A stretch of 64,000 nucleotides of DNA, from NCBI GenBank assembly GCA_027475525.1, contig JAMWFC010000126.1, forward strand, positions 806,001 through 870,000, read 5' to 3'. The stretch's first letter is position 1. Each line of letters starts with the position of its first letter. This document shows, in pieces, positions 34,424 through 45,490 of the stretch. The DNA comes from Macrolepiota albuminosa (taxonomy: Eukaryota; Basidiomycota; Agaricomycetes; Agaricales; Agaricaceae). Both the position numbers and the translations under genes were made by a program. The notes beneath the pieces are model-generated. The model made no database searches and was not told the origin of the DNA. It worked only from the letters and a program-made list of their open reading frames with translations.

Positions 34424-37361
34424 AGCACATTTTTTCAACTTCATTTGGTGTTTTTGGAGAGTTAGCTTTAGAGAGGCAGACTCCTGGGTTGAGTGGTGTG
34501 GCTACTTCCTTTGAGTCAATTATATTGCATTGTGAGAGGATTTCAATAGCATAGGCCTTTTGATCTATCCAGAGTTTATATTTGGCATGATTGTGAGTCA
34601 TGATGACATCCAGTAGACTAGTAGTGGGTTCTGGATATCTTACCTTGAAATACTGTTGAAGCTTATCAATGACTTTGAGAGTTGCTGAGCAGGACTTAGA
34701 AGTTAAAGTCATGTCATTGACGTGCACTGAAACAATAATATAGATGCCATCTCTGAGGTATACATAAACATATTGATCAGATGTGATGTGAGTGAAACCC
34801 AGCTTAATGAGTACCTCATGTAATTGTTTATTCCAGAGATTTGCACCCTGACATGGATCATAAATTCCCTTCTGCAGTTTGGCACAGGCTTCTCCATTAT
34901 TGGGTTTGCACTAGATATCAGGTAGTATTTACTCTGAAAATCCCTCTCAGAATTTCATATAGAGTTCTGTATCAATGATGCCATAGAAAAAGACAAAAGC
35001 AATATTGACAGATTTTAAGTGCATATTATTCATTGCTGCGAAGGGCAGAACTATATGTACCACTATTCAATGTGCTATTAGCACAAATGTCTCATCAGAG
35101 TCAACTTCAGAGCACTGGCTGAATCTCTGTACTACTATACGTGCTTTAAAACATTCAATTGTGCCATCAGGAAGGTGCTTAACCTTGAATACCCATTGTT
35201 ACTCGATGGCTTTCTGTTCTGCAAATAAGTAGACTGCACATCAGGTGCCATTACTCTTAAGCAAGTTCATTTCTTCAACTATAGTTTTATGCTATTTCAC
35301 AGCATTTTCTTCTGTCATTGCCTCATGAAAAGAACAAGAGTTAGTGTTATGTGCACCAACTTTATATACACATGCCATATTGGCATAGATAGCACTGAAA
35401 CTTGCTGAATCAATACCCTGTTCCATATGAGCTTGGCCAGCTAGAAGTAGGGCCTCATTGGAGTATATGTTGAGGATGAGGTCACTTCCTGCTCACTATA
35501 GCTGTCAATATTCTCTATGGTGATCTTCTACAGTGGCTGCTCAAGTGGCTCTTTCAAGTATAGTGAAGATAGCAGTGGTAGTAGTAGATCATATACAAGT
35601 AATGATTCATAGTTTTTTTGGCATTGAATAGCATCATAGTAGTCTGCATTTAGCTATGTTGGTATTTGTATACATTGGCTGTATTCATAGGGTAGTGGCA
35701 ATAGTTGTGGCTAACATGGTGTGCATATTTAAGGATTGGGTTCTGCTCCCACTGTTGAGTAAGCATCTCCCACTAAATTCAGATCTTCACTGTTACTAGG
35801 AAGAGGTGTGAGTAGCTTGTCAATGTCAAGAAAATCTGTATCTGATGTTTGTTCTTTCTCATTGTGTGCAATGTGTATATCTAAATTGAATTCAAGATCA
35901 TGGCTTGGTAGAATATTCAATAAATATTCCAAATATTGAATGACCTTGCAGTCCTTTTCTTTTATTACAACTCACTAGCATGTATGCAGCACAACCAAAC
36001 ATACAGAGGTGTCCAACACATGGCCTTTTACCCTTGTACACCTCAAAGAGAGTCTGATTGTGTGCAAGTGCTGATGTCAGATAGTAATTATAGACGTGGC
36101 AATATGAGCTTAGAGCATATGTCCAGAAACTTGATGGAAGGTTAGCTTTTGCTAACATTGATGTAATTGCTTTATTAATTGTTCTGTCAAGTTGTTCTGC
36201 AATGCTGTTTAGTTAGAAAGTAGCTGTGTTGATAAATTCAACTCATATCTCCTCTGATCTGCAGAAATCCATGAATTTATTTGAAGTATACTCACCATCT
36301 TTGTCAAGATATATGCATTTGATTTTCTTCTCCATGTACCATTTAGCTTGAGCTTTGAAAGACTTGAAGGCTGCTAGTGCATTGCTTTTCTGTAGCATAT
36401 CATAGACTTCTATTCATTTTGTACTATCATTGGTAAATGTTATTCACCACCTACGATTTGTTTGGTGTCTGCTTATTTGCATCAGCCCATGCACATCACT
36501 GAAAACCCTCCCAAGCACCTCTGTTGCTCTATCTGTTACATGAGAAAAAGAAGCTCAATGTTGTTTTCTTTGCAAGCACAGTTCACAGACATGGGTCAGC
36601 GTAGAGCTTGACAACAGCATGAGATCACTCATGAGCTCTTTCTGAATCAGCTGTTTGAGCCTGTCAGCACCTAGATGACACATGTTTCTGTGCAGCAGCA
36701 GAGATCTGTCTATCTTTGATGAAGATATGGGTCTGAGATAGGATATATTTGCAGTGTGGAATGGTGACAAAACAAGTGTTTCATCATCTAAGTAGTAAAT
36801 CAAAGTGTCATCAATAAAAGCTGTAAAGATTAACTTGTTCTTAATAGAAAAGAAAACTTTGCATCCACAAAAGGTCATAACAAAACCACAGTGTACAGAG
36901 AGTAAAGTGATAGAAAGTAAATTGTTGGCTAACTCAGGTATGAACAGGACATTTGTGAAGACAATGTTATTTAGCAGTTTTTTATCCTGATTCTCTTCTT
37001 TCAGTCTGAACTGTACTCATTCCTTTCCAGCTGAATACAAAGTCACATCATTTGTTAAATGTCTTGGCACTCTCCAGGGTATGAACATGCCTGGAACAAA
37101 CCATTCTCAATGTGGGATCATAGAACTTATGGTGCCAGAGTCTGCATTCCACAGCAAATTAAATGGGGTAGTCAGTGGTAGAAAAGATCTACAAACTGCA
37201 GCTTCTGCCTTGACAGCTGGGCTATTGCAACTTTCCTCAACTTTTGAGGTTTCTGCAGCTTTAGCTGCTGAGTGTTCTTCATGGTGGCCTCCACAATTTT
37301 TGGATTTGGAATTTTCATCCCCTTTTTCATGTGGGTGCGTGCAGACTAAAGAACTAGACAA
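34424..37361 (-). pseudogene. copia-2 Pol, decayed and truncated
   Basis: On the minus strand: protease NADSGTISSMI (about 37120); pre-integrase zinc region LLLHRNMCHLGADRLKQLI...CELCLQRKQ (36720-36560); integrase C-terminal part (MLAKANLPSSFWTYAL, CAAYMLV) at 36150-35990; RT with HVNDMTLTS (34720) and YAIEILSQCNIID (34540). Copia elements normally have a DD pair at the HVND site, so the second Asp-type change is another G-to-A loss. Many stops and frame changes. Confidence 0.83.
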
Positions 37362-37399
37362 TCTATAATTTTATATTCACTATCACAAAGATAACATTT

Positions 37400-38065
37400 G
37401 ATTATTCAAGCAGCGGCAGCGGCTGCTGCTGCTGCTGCTTCTTCAGTTTCAGTTTGCTGCACTTTCTTAGTTCAAAATGCCTCTTCAACCATGTCATTAG
37501 TAAGGTTGTTAAGCATCAGAACTGATGAGATAAATGGCACATAGTTGTCATGAGGTAAGGCACATAGCATTGCCATTGAGCAGAGTTCATCATCAAGCAT
37601 CTCAAAGGTATAGACAGGTTTAAGAATTCTATCAGGCCCAAGAATAGGTGGGGGTCTGAGTATCTGGATGCATTGCATGATCTCTTTAACTCATGTGCAA
37701 AGCTGTGTCAGAGTCTTGTTGTCATGCAGATATATGTTGAAGAGATCACTTAGTGAATTGAAGTGTGCATTGAGTGCCAATTTTGAGTGTACTTCCCTAA
37801 GTTTTGCCCACATTAGTGCAGGCTTGCTTCAGATTGCATCTACATGGATTTTATTTCACTCATGTAGCCACTGGTAAATCTTGCCTCCTGCACTATCACT
37901 TCAGAGCAGGTAAGAGTTCCAAGCATTAATGGAGACAGAGTTGTTCGATTCAAGAAGTGGCTGTACTTCTTTACCAGTCACAATCTGTGCTCCATCAACT
38001 GACATCAGATGTCTGAACATAGCCTTTTCCCACTCTGTGTATTTAATGACCCTGAGTTTTGCCAT
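37400..38065 (-). pseudogene. copia-2 Gag, decayed
   Basis: The ATG at 38065 starts MAKLRVIKYTEWEKAMFRHL, then GGKIYQWLHE, MWAKLREVHSKLALNAHFN and FEMLDDELCSMAMLCALPHDNY, typical of the copia Gag capsid (UBN2-like) fold, with several TAG/TGA stops. The C-terminal part includes a GCT/GCC trinucleotide run (about 37411-37440). Confidence 0.8.
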
Positions 38066-38187
38066 TGGCAATCATGAGATCTGGCTGATATTGTCCATGA
38101 CTGGTGAGAATGTGAAGGTTGATAAGCATGGGAGAAGTTGTTTGTGCATCTGTGTGATAGGAGAGGTTTTTAAATAGCTAGGGCCGG

Positions 38188-38198
38188 GGCCCATAACC
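38188..38198 (-). promoter_or_regulatory. Primer binding site of copia-2 (internal tRNA-iMet type)
   Basis: GGCCCATAACC lies directly next to the LTR start TGTTGCAG at 38199, the same 11 bases and spacing as in copia-1. Confidence 0.7.
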
Positions 38199-38875
38199 TG
38201 TTGCAGTCTAAATAATGCAGTGGTGACAGACTGACATTGGGAGTGCACTAAGCTGATATGCTAGTGTCCTTGTGCTTCAGAATAATTATATTAAATGAAT
38301 AGTTGGATACATACCTAGTGTCCTCGTGCTTCAGAATAAAGAAGACAGAGACACTAGAGAGTGAAAATGAACTACTTGATCATGTGTATATATCAGACAC
38401 CTCCTCAATCCATCACCTTCAACAGCAATACGATGTACTCTGTAAAAGACATGTAGAGGACCTGTCGAGGAAAATGACGACTGACTGTGGAATGTTGCCT
38501 CAAGTTTCCATCATATATGACGTGTTTATGATGTATGTTTCATTTGTTATTCTTTTCTTTTCTTTTTGTTACATCAAGTTAAAATTCTACGAAATTCGAA
38601 ATGTCTCATATTCAGGTATACAATATGTACTAATACCTGAAGTTTGAATCATTCTTGATTTCAAACTTCAGGTGCATTACTAAATAGCTTACTTACTATG
38701 TATACTTATATGTTCTCGATTTTCAACTTCAGTGTACTATATACATGATACGTGAATATATACTTTATTCTGCATTATGCTGCGACAGGACCCCTATGCA
38801 CACCACAACTATCATGACTCAAATACAACATGCATACAATCTTCCAAAGTGGTGCGTGACAGGCTGAATGCAACA
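38199..38875 (-). repeat. 5' LTR of copia-2
   Basis: 677 bp, from TGTTGCAG at 38199 to TGCAACA at 38875, giving 7-bp inverted termini (TGTTGCA/TGCAACA). CTAGTGTCC(T/C)TGTGCTTCAG-type phrases occur twice near 38261 and 38315. The right flank GTCTT would be the target duplication; the left partner is not available. Confidence 0.6.
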
Positions 38876-39096
38876 GTCTTGAGATTCAATATATCCATAT
38901 ATTGTTTCTTAATCATCATCCTTTTTTTTGATTACAACGAGACAACATGTCATTAAATACAATCCAAGGAAGATTTATTGCATGTGACGTCAACATGGAA
39001 TTTGTGATTCTTTTCATTCCATACCTAGTTCCTCGTGAATATTGTGATTCAGACCACAACATGGACTACTATTTGAAGTACAATACATCTAACGAC

Positions 39097-39597
39097 TTAC
39101 TTCACAGCGCTGCCCTTGGTCTTGTGATGTTGGCGCTGAACATGGTTCCACTGCTCAAGTGTGCTGTCGAGGTAGACGTAGTCGGACGAAAAGGGCGTGA
39201 ACTGGGCAGACATGGACATGACATGGCCAACCAGGGTGTACTTGGCGTGCTCAGCTTCGAAAATGTCGATTTCTGAGGTGGCTGACAAAGGTAGAAGGAC
39301 CTGGGTGGTTGGAACAAGGACATGAGCAGGCACTGTAGAATATGAGAGTGGGTGCAAGAGGACAAAAATAGACCTACAAGAGCCGTTGGCCGCTTAGCCA
39401 GCTCAACTTGTTGTTGAACTTGTTCCTGGAGGGGTCCGAGTGTAGTGCGGTGTCTGGTGAGGAAATATACAAATGTCGCACGAGCTATAACTGGTAGTAT
39501 AAATTTCTAACGTGAGAGTGAAAGCGAGTTTGCCTATCTTGTATAATGTAGAGGCTTTACTGGCATATCTGCGCTTACCACAAAATAGCCAGGCCAT
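39097..39597 (-). CDS. Small three-exon gene, unknown function (121 aa)
   Basis: The exons on the minus strand are 39597-39579, 39484-39374 and 39332-39097, with introns of 94 bp (GTAAGC...TAG) and 41 bp (GTCTAT...CAG). Phases match throughout and the stop is TAA. The predicted protein starts MAWLFCARATFVYFL (hydrophobic, possibly a signal or anchor) and has a Gln-rich helix (LGPLQEQVQQQVELAKRP). It ends with a well-formed acidic/aromatic part (EIDIFEAEHAKYTLVGHVM, DYVYLDSTLEQWNHVQ). CpG content is host-like. The frame is also open upstream to an ATG at 39660, an alternative start. The weak second donor is the main doubt; it could be the 3' end of a larger gene. Confidence 0.42.
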
Positions 39598-40013
39598 AAT
39601 GGAAGTGGCTCCGGAGAAAGGACAGACTGTACTGCTGTGAGAGGATAGAATATTTATCATATGGTGTTGAGTCCTCCGATCGCGACGTTTATGTTTCTGA
39701 CCGAGTTTCAGCCACAGTGCTTAGGAAATCGTGCAGCCGGCAGATACACACATTGAATCTTATTGGCTTGTCATTCGTTTTGCAAGTTGACCCGCATTTT
39801 AGTCATTTGCTCACACTTTGTTTAATACCTGGCTGTCACTGATGACAGGAAAGCCTAATGAGGGAGTTGCATCTGGTTTCTCAGGTTGTTGCCTGCCAGT
39901 TACCTCGTAGATCTCCCAGTCTCCTCGCCACAATTCATCAGTTCTATTGACACTGTGCACGACAAAACCAACACTCCAACTTTGTATTTTAACCACCATC
40001 ATCCACCATTGCA
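39598..40013. promoter_or_regulatory. Intergenic region between divergent gene models
   Basis: The 416 bp between the minus-strand model ending at 39597 and the plus-strand ORF at 40014 would contain both promoters. I see no clear TATA box or other element. Confidence 0.3.
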
Positions 40014-41157
40014 ATGTTCTTCTTCACGAAGCAATTCTGCCCTCCTAAACCCTGCCGTGGCTGGTTCTCTACTGTCACAGGCCTAGGCATTGCTATGCAA
40101 TGGCTCGCCTTTGTCTCGTCACTGTGGTGTATCCTGTTCAAGGCTCTGTCCCCCAATACGGAAACCTTCATGCCTTTCACAATTCACCAACTATCCTATG
40201 TATTTTCCTTGTTCACGACCTCTCCGACTCTGCCGAGGAAGGCTGCCAAAGCTATCAAGCCTCCCCGCCGTGAGGAAGAAGTAGAATCCACCCCAAAGCC
40301 TTCAAGCATCGCGTTGTTTGTCTGCTTTGGTACGTGAACGTTCTCCGTACCCCGCCTAGCACAACTTTTTAACCCGCCTTGGTTCAAACGCTCAGCTGTT
40401 GCCCATACACTCGCCTGCCATCACTGACGGACGTGGCATTGAGGAATCCTTGAACGTCTTAAACATCCTTTCTGATGAGAAGTCTCTGAGAAAGCCCGCC
40501 GTGGCCAGCGGACAGGGCATCGAAGAGTCTTTGGACGTCACCGCCACCCTGATTTGCAATTCTATTTCCAACGAGGGCAACGTTAACACCAATGAGAGGG
40601 CCAAACTTTCCACAGTCAAAGATATGAGTGTGACCAACACCGATGATGTCAAGAAATCAGTTGCCCTTGCGGTCTTATATTCCCTTGCTGCTGCCGAGAA
40701 AACAGATGATAAACAACTCCGTAAGTTGGCAAGACGTCTTCAATGGCCCCACACCCGACACGTAACACAAGAAGCCATAACGTAAATGTCGACCGACCTG
40801 GGCAATGTTGAACAAACAGGCGCCCAGACCAGGGCCACCACCGAGACACTAGAGAACATTGAGAACGAGCATGAGGAGCAAGGTGATATTGCAGAGTTTG
40901 AGAAGGATATTAAGGACGACGAAGACGGTGAAGTGCAGTAAGACGTTGAAGTGAAGGAAGACGTTAATGATGAGTGCGCGATGGCCGAAGTGGCGTTGGA
41001 TGCTAACCGCGAGATAAAGTCTGAAGACGCTGAATTGAAGGAAGATGTCGAGGAAACGAAGGATATGGAAGAAGAATCTGAGATGATCAATAATCAAGAC
41101 ACCAAAATCCAAGGATGTTCAGGTAAATGTCATGCCGTCCTTCACTGTCTACCCTAA
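40014..41157 (+). pseudogene. Degenerate acidic-protein gene
   Basis: An ATG at 40014 opens 107 codons with a hydrophobic segment (GIAMQWLAFVSSLWCILFKAL) and then a basic/acidic stretch (PPRREEEVESTPKP). A good donor (GTACGT at 40330) is followed about 65 bp later by an acceptor at 40395. The next frame (LLPIHSPAITDGRGIEESLN..., to about 41120) is long and coding-like, very acidic, but has TAA stops at 40783 and 40939, and the phase does not fit the obvious donor. I read this as a decayed gene of unknown function, related in style to its neighbour at 41166. Confidence 0.35.
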
Positions 41158-41165
41158 CGCTAATA

Positions 41166-41897
41166 ATGTCAACGCAGGTGGCTGCGAAGCCTAAAGAGGA
41201 TGTAGTACAGGATGCCAAGGAAGACGATGACAATGGCGAGTGTTTTACTATCCGCAAAGGCAAAGCTGTCAAGACCTCGGCTCGTGACGCACCGACCCTC
41301 ATCCCTGTGTTGGCCACGGGTGAGGCGGTTGGGAGCGCCACGTCGTCTTCGACCATTACTGCGTCTGAGGAAAACCTTGCTCAAGTCTCCACACCCAAAT
41401 CCCAAAACACCGTCACTGACACGTGCAGCAAAGATAAGGAACGTTACACTGTAAGCCATGCGGAAACGCTGCCAGCTGTCCCATCCAAGCCTCAAGTAAA
41501 ATCATCACAGCGTGTTTCCAGTATTGTTCCCGCTAGCAATCCGAACTGGCTTGAGAATAAGGCTGAATGTTACCGGAAGGAGATGGAGGCGTGGAATGCC
41601 TTTAAAGAGGCGGAGATGGAAGAGCGAAAGACGAGGGAGGTGAAAGAAGTGAAGACAGCCCGTATCGCCAAGTTTGACATGATCATGAGCGGTCTAGACG
41701 GACTCCTCAAGGTTGCGAGGGAAGCAAAGCAGAAGTGGGAGCAACAGAAAAAGGAGAATGAGAAGACGATCAAAGAGATCAGCTCCGCCCAGAACAGGAT
41801 CGGTGAGATTATGGATATGGAGAAGGTCCGGGAACTGGTGACTTATCCAACAATACCAACTTTGGGGCTAGAGCTGATAACAACTCGCTTAGTTTGA
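41166..41897 (+). CDS. Hypothetical coiled-coil protein (243 aa)
   Basis: This is an uninterrupted ORF starting MSTQVAAKPKEDVVQDAKED. The first half is disordered (Ser/Thr/Pro-rich). The second half is a strongly charged helix with heptad character (ECYRKEMEAWNAFKEAEME, EAKQKWEQQKKENEKT, SAQNRIGEIMDMEKV). A segment of the form NPNWLENKAE...MEAWNAFKEAE suggests a tryptophan-marked coiled coil. I do not recognise the family. It may be the 3' exon of the degenerate gene just upstream, since the sequence before its ATG could be an intron, but the phases do not agree. Confidence 0.45.
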   Translation: MSTQVAAKPKEDVVQDAKEDDDNGECFTIRKGKAVKTSARDAPTLIPVLATGEAVGSATSSSTITASEENLAQVSTPKSQNTVTDTCSKDKERYTVSHAETLPAVPSKPQVKSSQRVSSIVPASNPNWLENKAECYRKEMEAWNAFKEAEMEERKTREVKEVKTARIAKFDMIMSGLDGLLKVAREAKQKWEQQKKENEKTIKEISSAQNRIGEIMDMEKVRELVTYPTIPTLGLELITTRLV

Positions 41898-42080
41898 TCC
41901 TGAAGTCCTCAAAACGTCCTCGTTCTCCTCTGTAGTTGGTCCCTCTGTAGTTCAACAGGAAACAGCTATCTTGAGTCGTAGAATTGTTCGGATATTGCGA
42001 TGATAGCTCATATAATTGATAGCCTGAACCTGTGATCGTGCCCTCGTCGTCGTCTGTCAAGCCCACCGACAAGAGCTCTG

Positions 42081-42673
42081 ATGACAACGTCAACACACTG
42101 TAGCGCAGCCAACCGCCCTGGACCTCACCGAGTCCTACCCAGCAATGCTGTTAAACATGGAGCGGCCTGCACAAGCGAGACAGACGTCAAGACCACTACT
42201 GCTGACAGCTCCAGCGCACTGCAGCAGAACGCAGCCGACCGCCCTGGACTTCCCGAGTTCCGCACAGTGCAGGGCATGAAACGGTCCACACAAGCAAGAC
42301 CATTGAGAAAGCCGCCCCTTCTGTTGAGAACTCCAGCGCACTGCAGAACTCAGCCGACCGCGCTGGACCTCCTCGAGTCCTGCCCAGTGCTGCTGGGCAC
42401 GGAGAGGTTCGCACAAGCAAGACCATCGAGAAAACCGCTTCTGTTGACAAATCCAGCGCAGCGAAGGAGAACACAGCAGATCCTGCTGGACCTCCTCGAG
42501 TCCTGCCCAGCAAATGGGGCGTGCGTTATGGGACACTTCGTAAAAGCAAGACAATTGAGAGGCAGCTCCGAAGGCAGCGCAACGGGCTGCGATGCCAGAA
42601 TGCGGAGGCGGACTTATCCTCCAACGGTGATGGTGATGATGGTGAAGAGAGCCCGGAACGAGACGACACTTGA
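42081..42673 (+). pseudogene. Gene with about 40-residue tandem repeats, frameshifted
   Basis: From the ATG at 42081 the frame reads ANRPGPHRVLPS..., then after a 1-base loss near 42250 continues in another frame. There ADRAGPPRVLPS, TSKTIEK and SSAL blocks recur every 100-120 bp (four imperfect copies). It ends with a basic part (RKSKTIERQLRRQRNG) and an acidic tail (NGDGDDGEESPERDDT) at 42673. The clean repeat phase after the shift argues that this was a real protein. Function unknown. Confidence 0.45.
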
Positions 42674-43287
42674 GGACGGGTTCAGAGCAGATTTCGGGCA
42701 CTGCTGACGAGTAGTGGTCGAGCTCCGCTCTGGGCGGGTGTGGTTGGCTTATGAGCTGGCTGCACCGTCGTCCTTGATGTGCCGTTAAGTGAGGGTCTCG
42801 TAGGGGAGCGGAGGTGATGCGAATCGCACAGCATGCAACAACATTTCTCGTGCTTGATTGATGCCTTTTAGTATTTCGAACTTGACTCTTTTAGTATTTC
42901 GAACTCGACTCTTAATAAGCTCGCTCCCTGGGCTCCGCTTGCTTGCATTCAGACAATGCAAACTCGGACTTGTACCACATAAATTGCCTGGTTTGCGACA
43001 TGCACATTAGGACGATGGACTATCTTTTATAATGCGGAATTAATACCTTTACTATGTTAAACAACAGACTCATACAGACTGACTTAATTTAGACTGTAAT
43101 TTGTAGCAGTAATCAGAACGAAAAATCATTGCATAGCACGAAGAGCACTGTACTGTTTATGGAACCTTAAGCTTGAGGTCATATCCGAGTTTTCTTCTTC
43201 CTCAGAGTGAAACTCACTAAAAGGAGTCCTCATGCCGTGCATCATACGAGTTCCTCAAGTCAGAAGTGAGAAAAAGATGCAAGACAG
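42674..43287. other. No supported gene
   Basis: Short ORFs only. A phrase of about 23 bp containing CTTTTAGTATTTCGAACT is repeated back to back near 42866-42910. Confidence 0.4.
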
Positions 43288-43624
43288 TCACAATATCATG
43301 TAAAAGCAAGAGTTCTGGTAGCAATTTCTGCGAGAACATAAAGAACCCAAGTAGATGGCCAATTTATCCTCATCGACTGTGAAAGCAAGAGGTTGAAGCC
43401 AATTATCAAACATGTGTCAATAAACCCTTACACCAAAACTTACCGTCCATGGCGTCTGGCACGCCGCCGTCGTCATCGTCATCGCGAGCGCACTTCTGCC
43501 AGTTCAAAAGGGACTCTGGGGCCGCGCAGCTAGGCGAGTTGAGTCCACGTATTTTGGCTGTTTCTGGCTGAACTTTCAATAGATTCTCAGCAGTTCTCGG
43601 CAAAATGAGCACAGGTGCTAGCAT
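43288..43624 (-). CDS. Small two-exon gene, unknown function (89 aa)
   Basis: Minus-strand exons 43624-43444 and 43376-43288 are joined across a 67-bp intron (GTAAGT...ACAG) with matching phase; the stop is TGA. The protein starts MLAPVLILPRTAENLLK, has an acidic run (CARDDDDDGG) and then DVDEDKLAIYLGSLCSRRNC. The splice signals are good, but the product is short and unlike anything I recognise; it may be the first part of a truncated gene. It is head-to-head with the coiled-coil remnant at 43635. Confidence 0.4.
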
Positions 43625-44604
43625 CTTCTTTTGCTCAAGGTGGTCTCGAAAGACAACTTGCGAGCTTGAAAACAGATAAGAGCGAACTAGAGCGTAAATC
43701 GAAGGAGAAGATTAACCAGGTTGACCGGCTCGAGCAAGGTCGTTGGTGGCTCGCGGATCGAGAGGTGTCAGAGCGCAAGGAGAAAGAAGAAGATGCTGCA
43801 AGATGGGAAGAAGAAAAGGTCTCATTGGTTTCTTCGGTGCTCATAAACGCGATTTCTAATACTTGTTACAGTCCAAAATCCTTTCTTTCTGAGATGCGTG
43901 CACTTCGTACCATGCTCAATGCCATGAAAGAAACCAACGCGGACCTTGAACAAGCCAACGCCTCTCTTGCTTCCTCGGCTGGGGCTATGCAGAAGAGTCA
44001 GCTTTCGAGTCTCACCCGTAGTGCAGAGTTTCTTGAGAAGGAGCTCCAACATGCACAAGATCTTGCAAGCAGTCGCAGGATCAGCTCATTTCACAAAAAC
44101 CCAGTGGCTCCGATAACAAGGAAAACAATGGAGATGATGAGGCGGTGATACAGGCCGAACTATTTCGACAAACAGCGTATCTACAAGAACTGCAACGCAC
44201 TAACACGCGTCTCACAGCAGAAGTGACGCGTCTACGGGAGCGACATACGAGTATTGCGGTCTTGCAAGAGGAGAAACGCGCACTAGAAGCGAAACTTGTG
44301 ACGATGGAAGGACTACGAGTACGTGTTGCAGAACTGGAGCTCCAGTTGCAGTCAAGGTATTTATACATCCTTTGTCTTCTCCTTTTGCATTTTCTCACGT
44401 CCCCTGGAGCGTGTCGTCACCCTCAAAGACCGCTTCCCAAAACAGCGCAGCTACCGCTCATGAACTTTCTTCACTACGGCTAACCCATGCCTCTGAATAT
44501 GGTACACTCAAGGAGGAACTCGCAACCGCGAAGTCTCAGCTGCTAGCAGCTGAGAACTGAAACTTCAAGCTAGTCAGGGCGAGATCAAGTTCCTACAAGA
44601 TCGC

Positions 44605-44758
44605 GTGGTAAGTCTTGATCTCCACTTCTTCGTTCTGTCCTCTTGAAATCTCAAAATATAAATATATTTATTCCCAGGCAAGTGGTAAGTCTTGATCTCC
44701 ACTTCTTCGTTCTGTCCTCTTGAAATCTCAAAATATAAATATATTTATTCCCAGGCAA
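44605..44758. repeat. Exact 77-bp tandem duplication spanning an intron
   Basis: 44605-44681 equals 44682-44758. The unit is mostly an intron (GTAAGTCTTG...TTCCCAG), so the duplication creates a false second intron copy in the Mad1-like gene. Confidence 0.92.
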
Positions 44759-44940
44759 GCTATGTTGCGGAATCCCAGGCTAATCGTGAGACCCTGGGTC
44801 CACGCCAACGCCTGCTCCTGCCCACTTAGAAACGTTACTGACGCAATATCAACCCGTCAAAGAACATGAGGAATGTTAACGGGCTTTACGAGATGGGGAA
44901 GCACTGGAGAAGGGTGAACTTCGACTTCAGGAGGCTGAAA

Positions 44941-45094
44941 GTGCGCTTGAGCGAGAGAGGGAGAATGTCAAAAAGAGTGAGGAACGTAAGTATCATCTAC
45001 CTTTTCTCTCTTTCTCCGTGCGCTTGAGCGAGAGAGGGAGAATGTCAAAAAGAGTGAGGAACGTAAGTATCATCTACCTTTTCTCTCTTTCTCC
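44941..45094. repeat. Exact 77-bp tandem duplication at an exon-intron border
   Basis: 44941-45017 equals 45018-45094, with different bases on both sides. It repeats the exon end ...RERENVKKSEER and its GTAAGT donor. Only 182 bp separate it from the previous 77-bp duplication. Confidence 0.92.
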
Positions 45095-45490
45095 ACAATA
45101 GATCTCATCGTCGCATTACCATTTCAGGGGTCAAGGCACTTACGGACGAGCAAGTAATCCACCTGCGTATACATATGACCAGCCCAACTCATCCCGGCGC
45201 CAAGATCTCATTCGAGCTGGAGCTCATGAATGGCGGCATATCGTCCGAGGCGGTTGAGGAAGCTGGGTGTAGAATGTCTCATCATCAACAAGGTCATCGA
45301 GCAGTCCCAGACCCCGCATACTGCGTCCAAGACAAAACACCCTCACCAACGACGGAGCACAAGGGTGAGTCGGTTCTACAACATCTACAACACCTACGTC
45401 TATAGCTCTAAAGGCGCCTCTCGTCCTGCTAGCCGTGAGCCCGTACTTGGTTCTGCAATATGGAGTCGCGGTCTCCGGCGGGCCTACGTA

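Larger units (their letters stand above)
34424..38875 (-). mobile_element. copia-2: old Ty1/copia element, 3' end missing
   Basis: This is a decayed minus-strand copia element with a 5' LTR (38199-38875), a tRNA-iMet-type primer site (38188-38198), gag, protease, integrase and RT. RT stops after EVEKMC at 34424, where the gypsy-2 LTR begins. The remaining RT, RNase H and 3' LTR are not found anywhere else in the window. Confidence 0.87.
43635..45130 (+). pseudogene. Mad1-like spindle-checkpoint coiled-coil gene, degenerate
   Basis: Plus-strand exons encode long coiled coil: LERQLASLKTDKSELERK, RWWLADREVSERKEKEED, EMRALRTMLNAMKETNADLE, SSLTRSAEFLEKELQHAQDL, then in another frame AELFRQTAYLQELQRTNTRL and LQEEKRALEAKLVTMEGL. 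Further pieces follow (LSSLRLTHASEYGTLKEELA, LRLQEAESALERERENVKK). This wording resembles fungal Mad1, a coiled-coil protein that works with Mad2 at unattached kinetochores. The frame shifts near 44075, there is a stop near 44560, and the C-terminal Mad1 globular part is not recognisable, so I call a remnant. Two 77-bp duplications (44605 and 44941) add apparent damage that may be assembly error. Confidence 0.45.

Noticed and set aside
17640..34428. Target duplication and 3' LTR of gypsy-2
   Set aside because: No copy of the right flank AGCAC next to an LTR-like end, and no copia-2 remainder, was found on the left.
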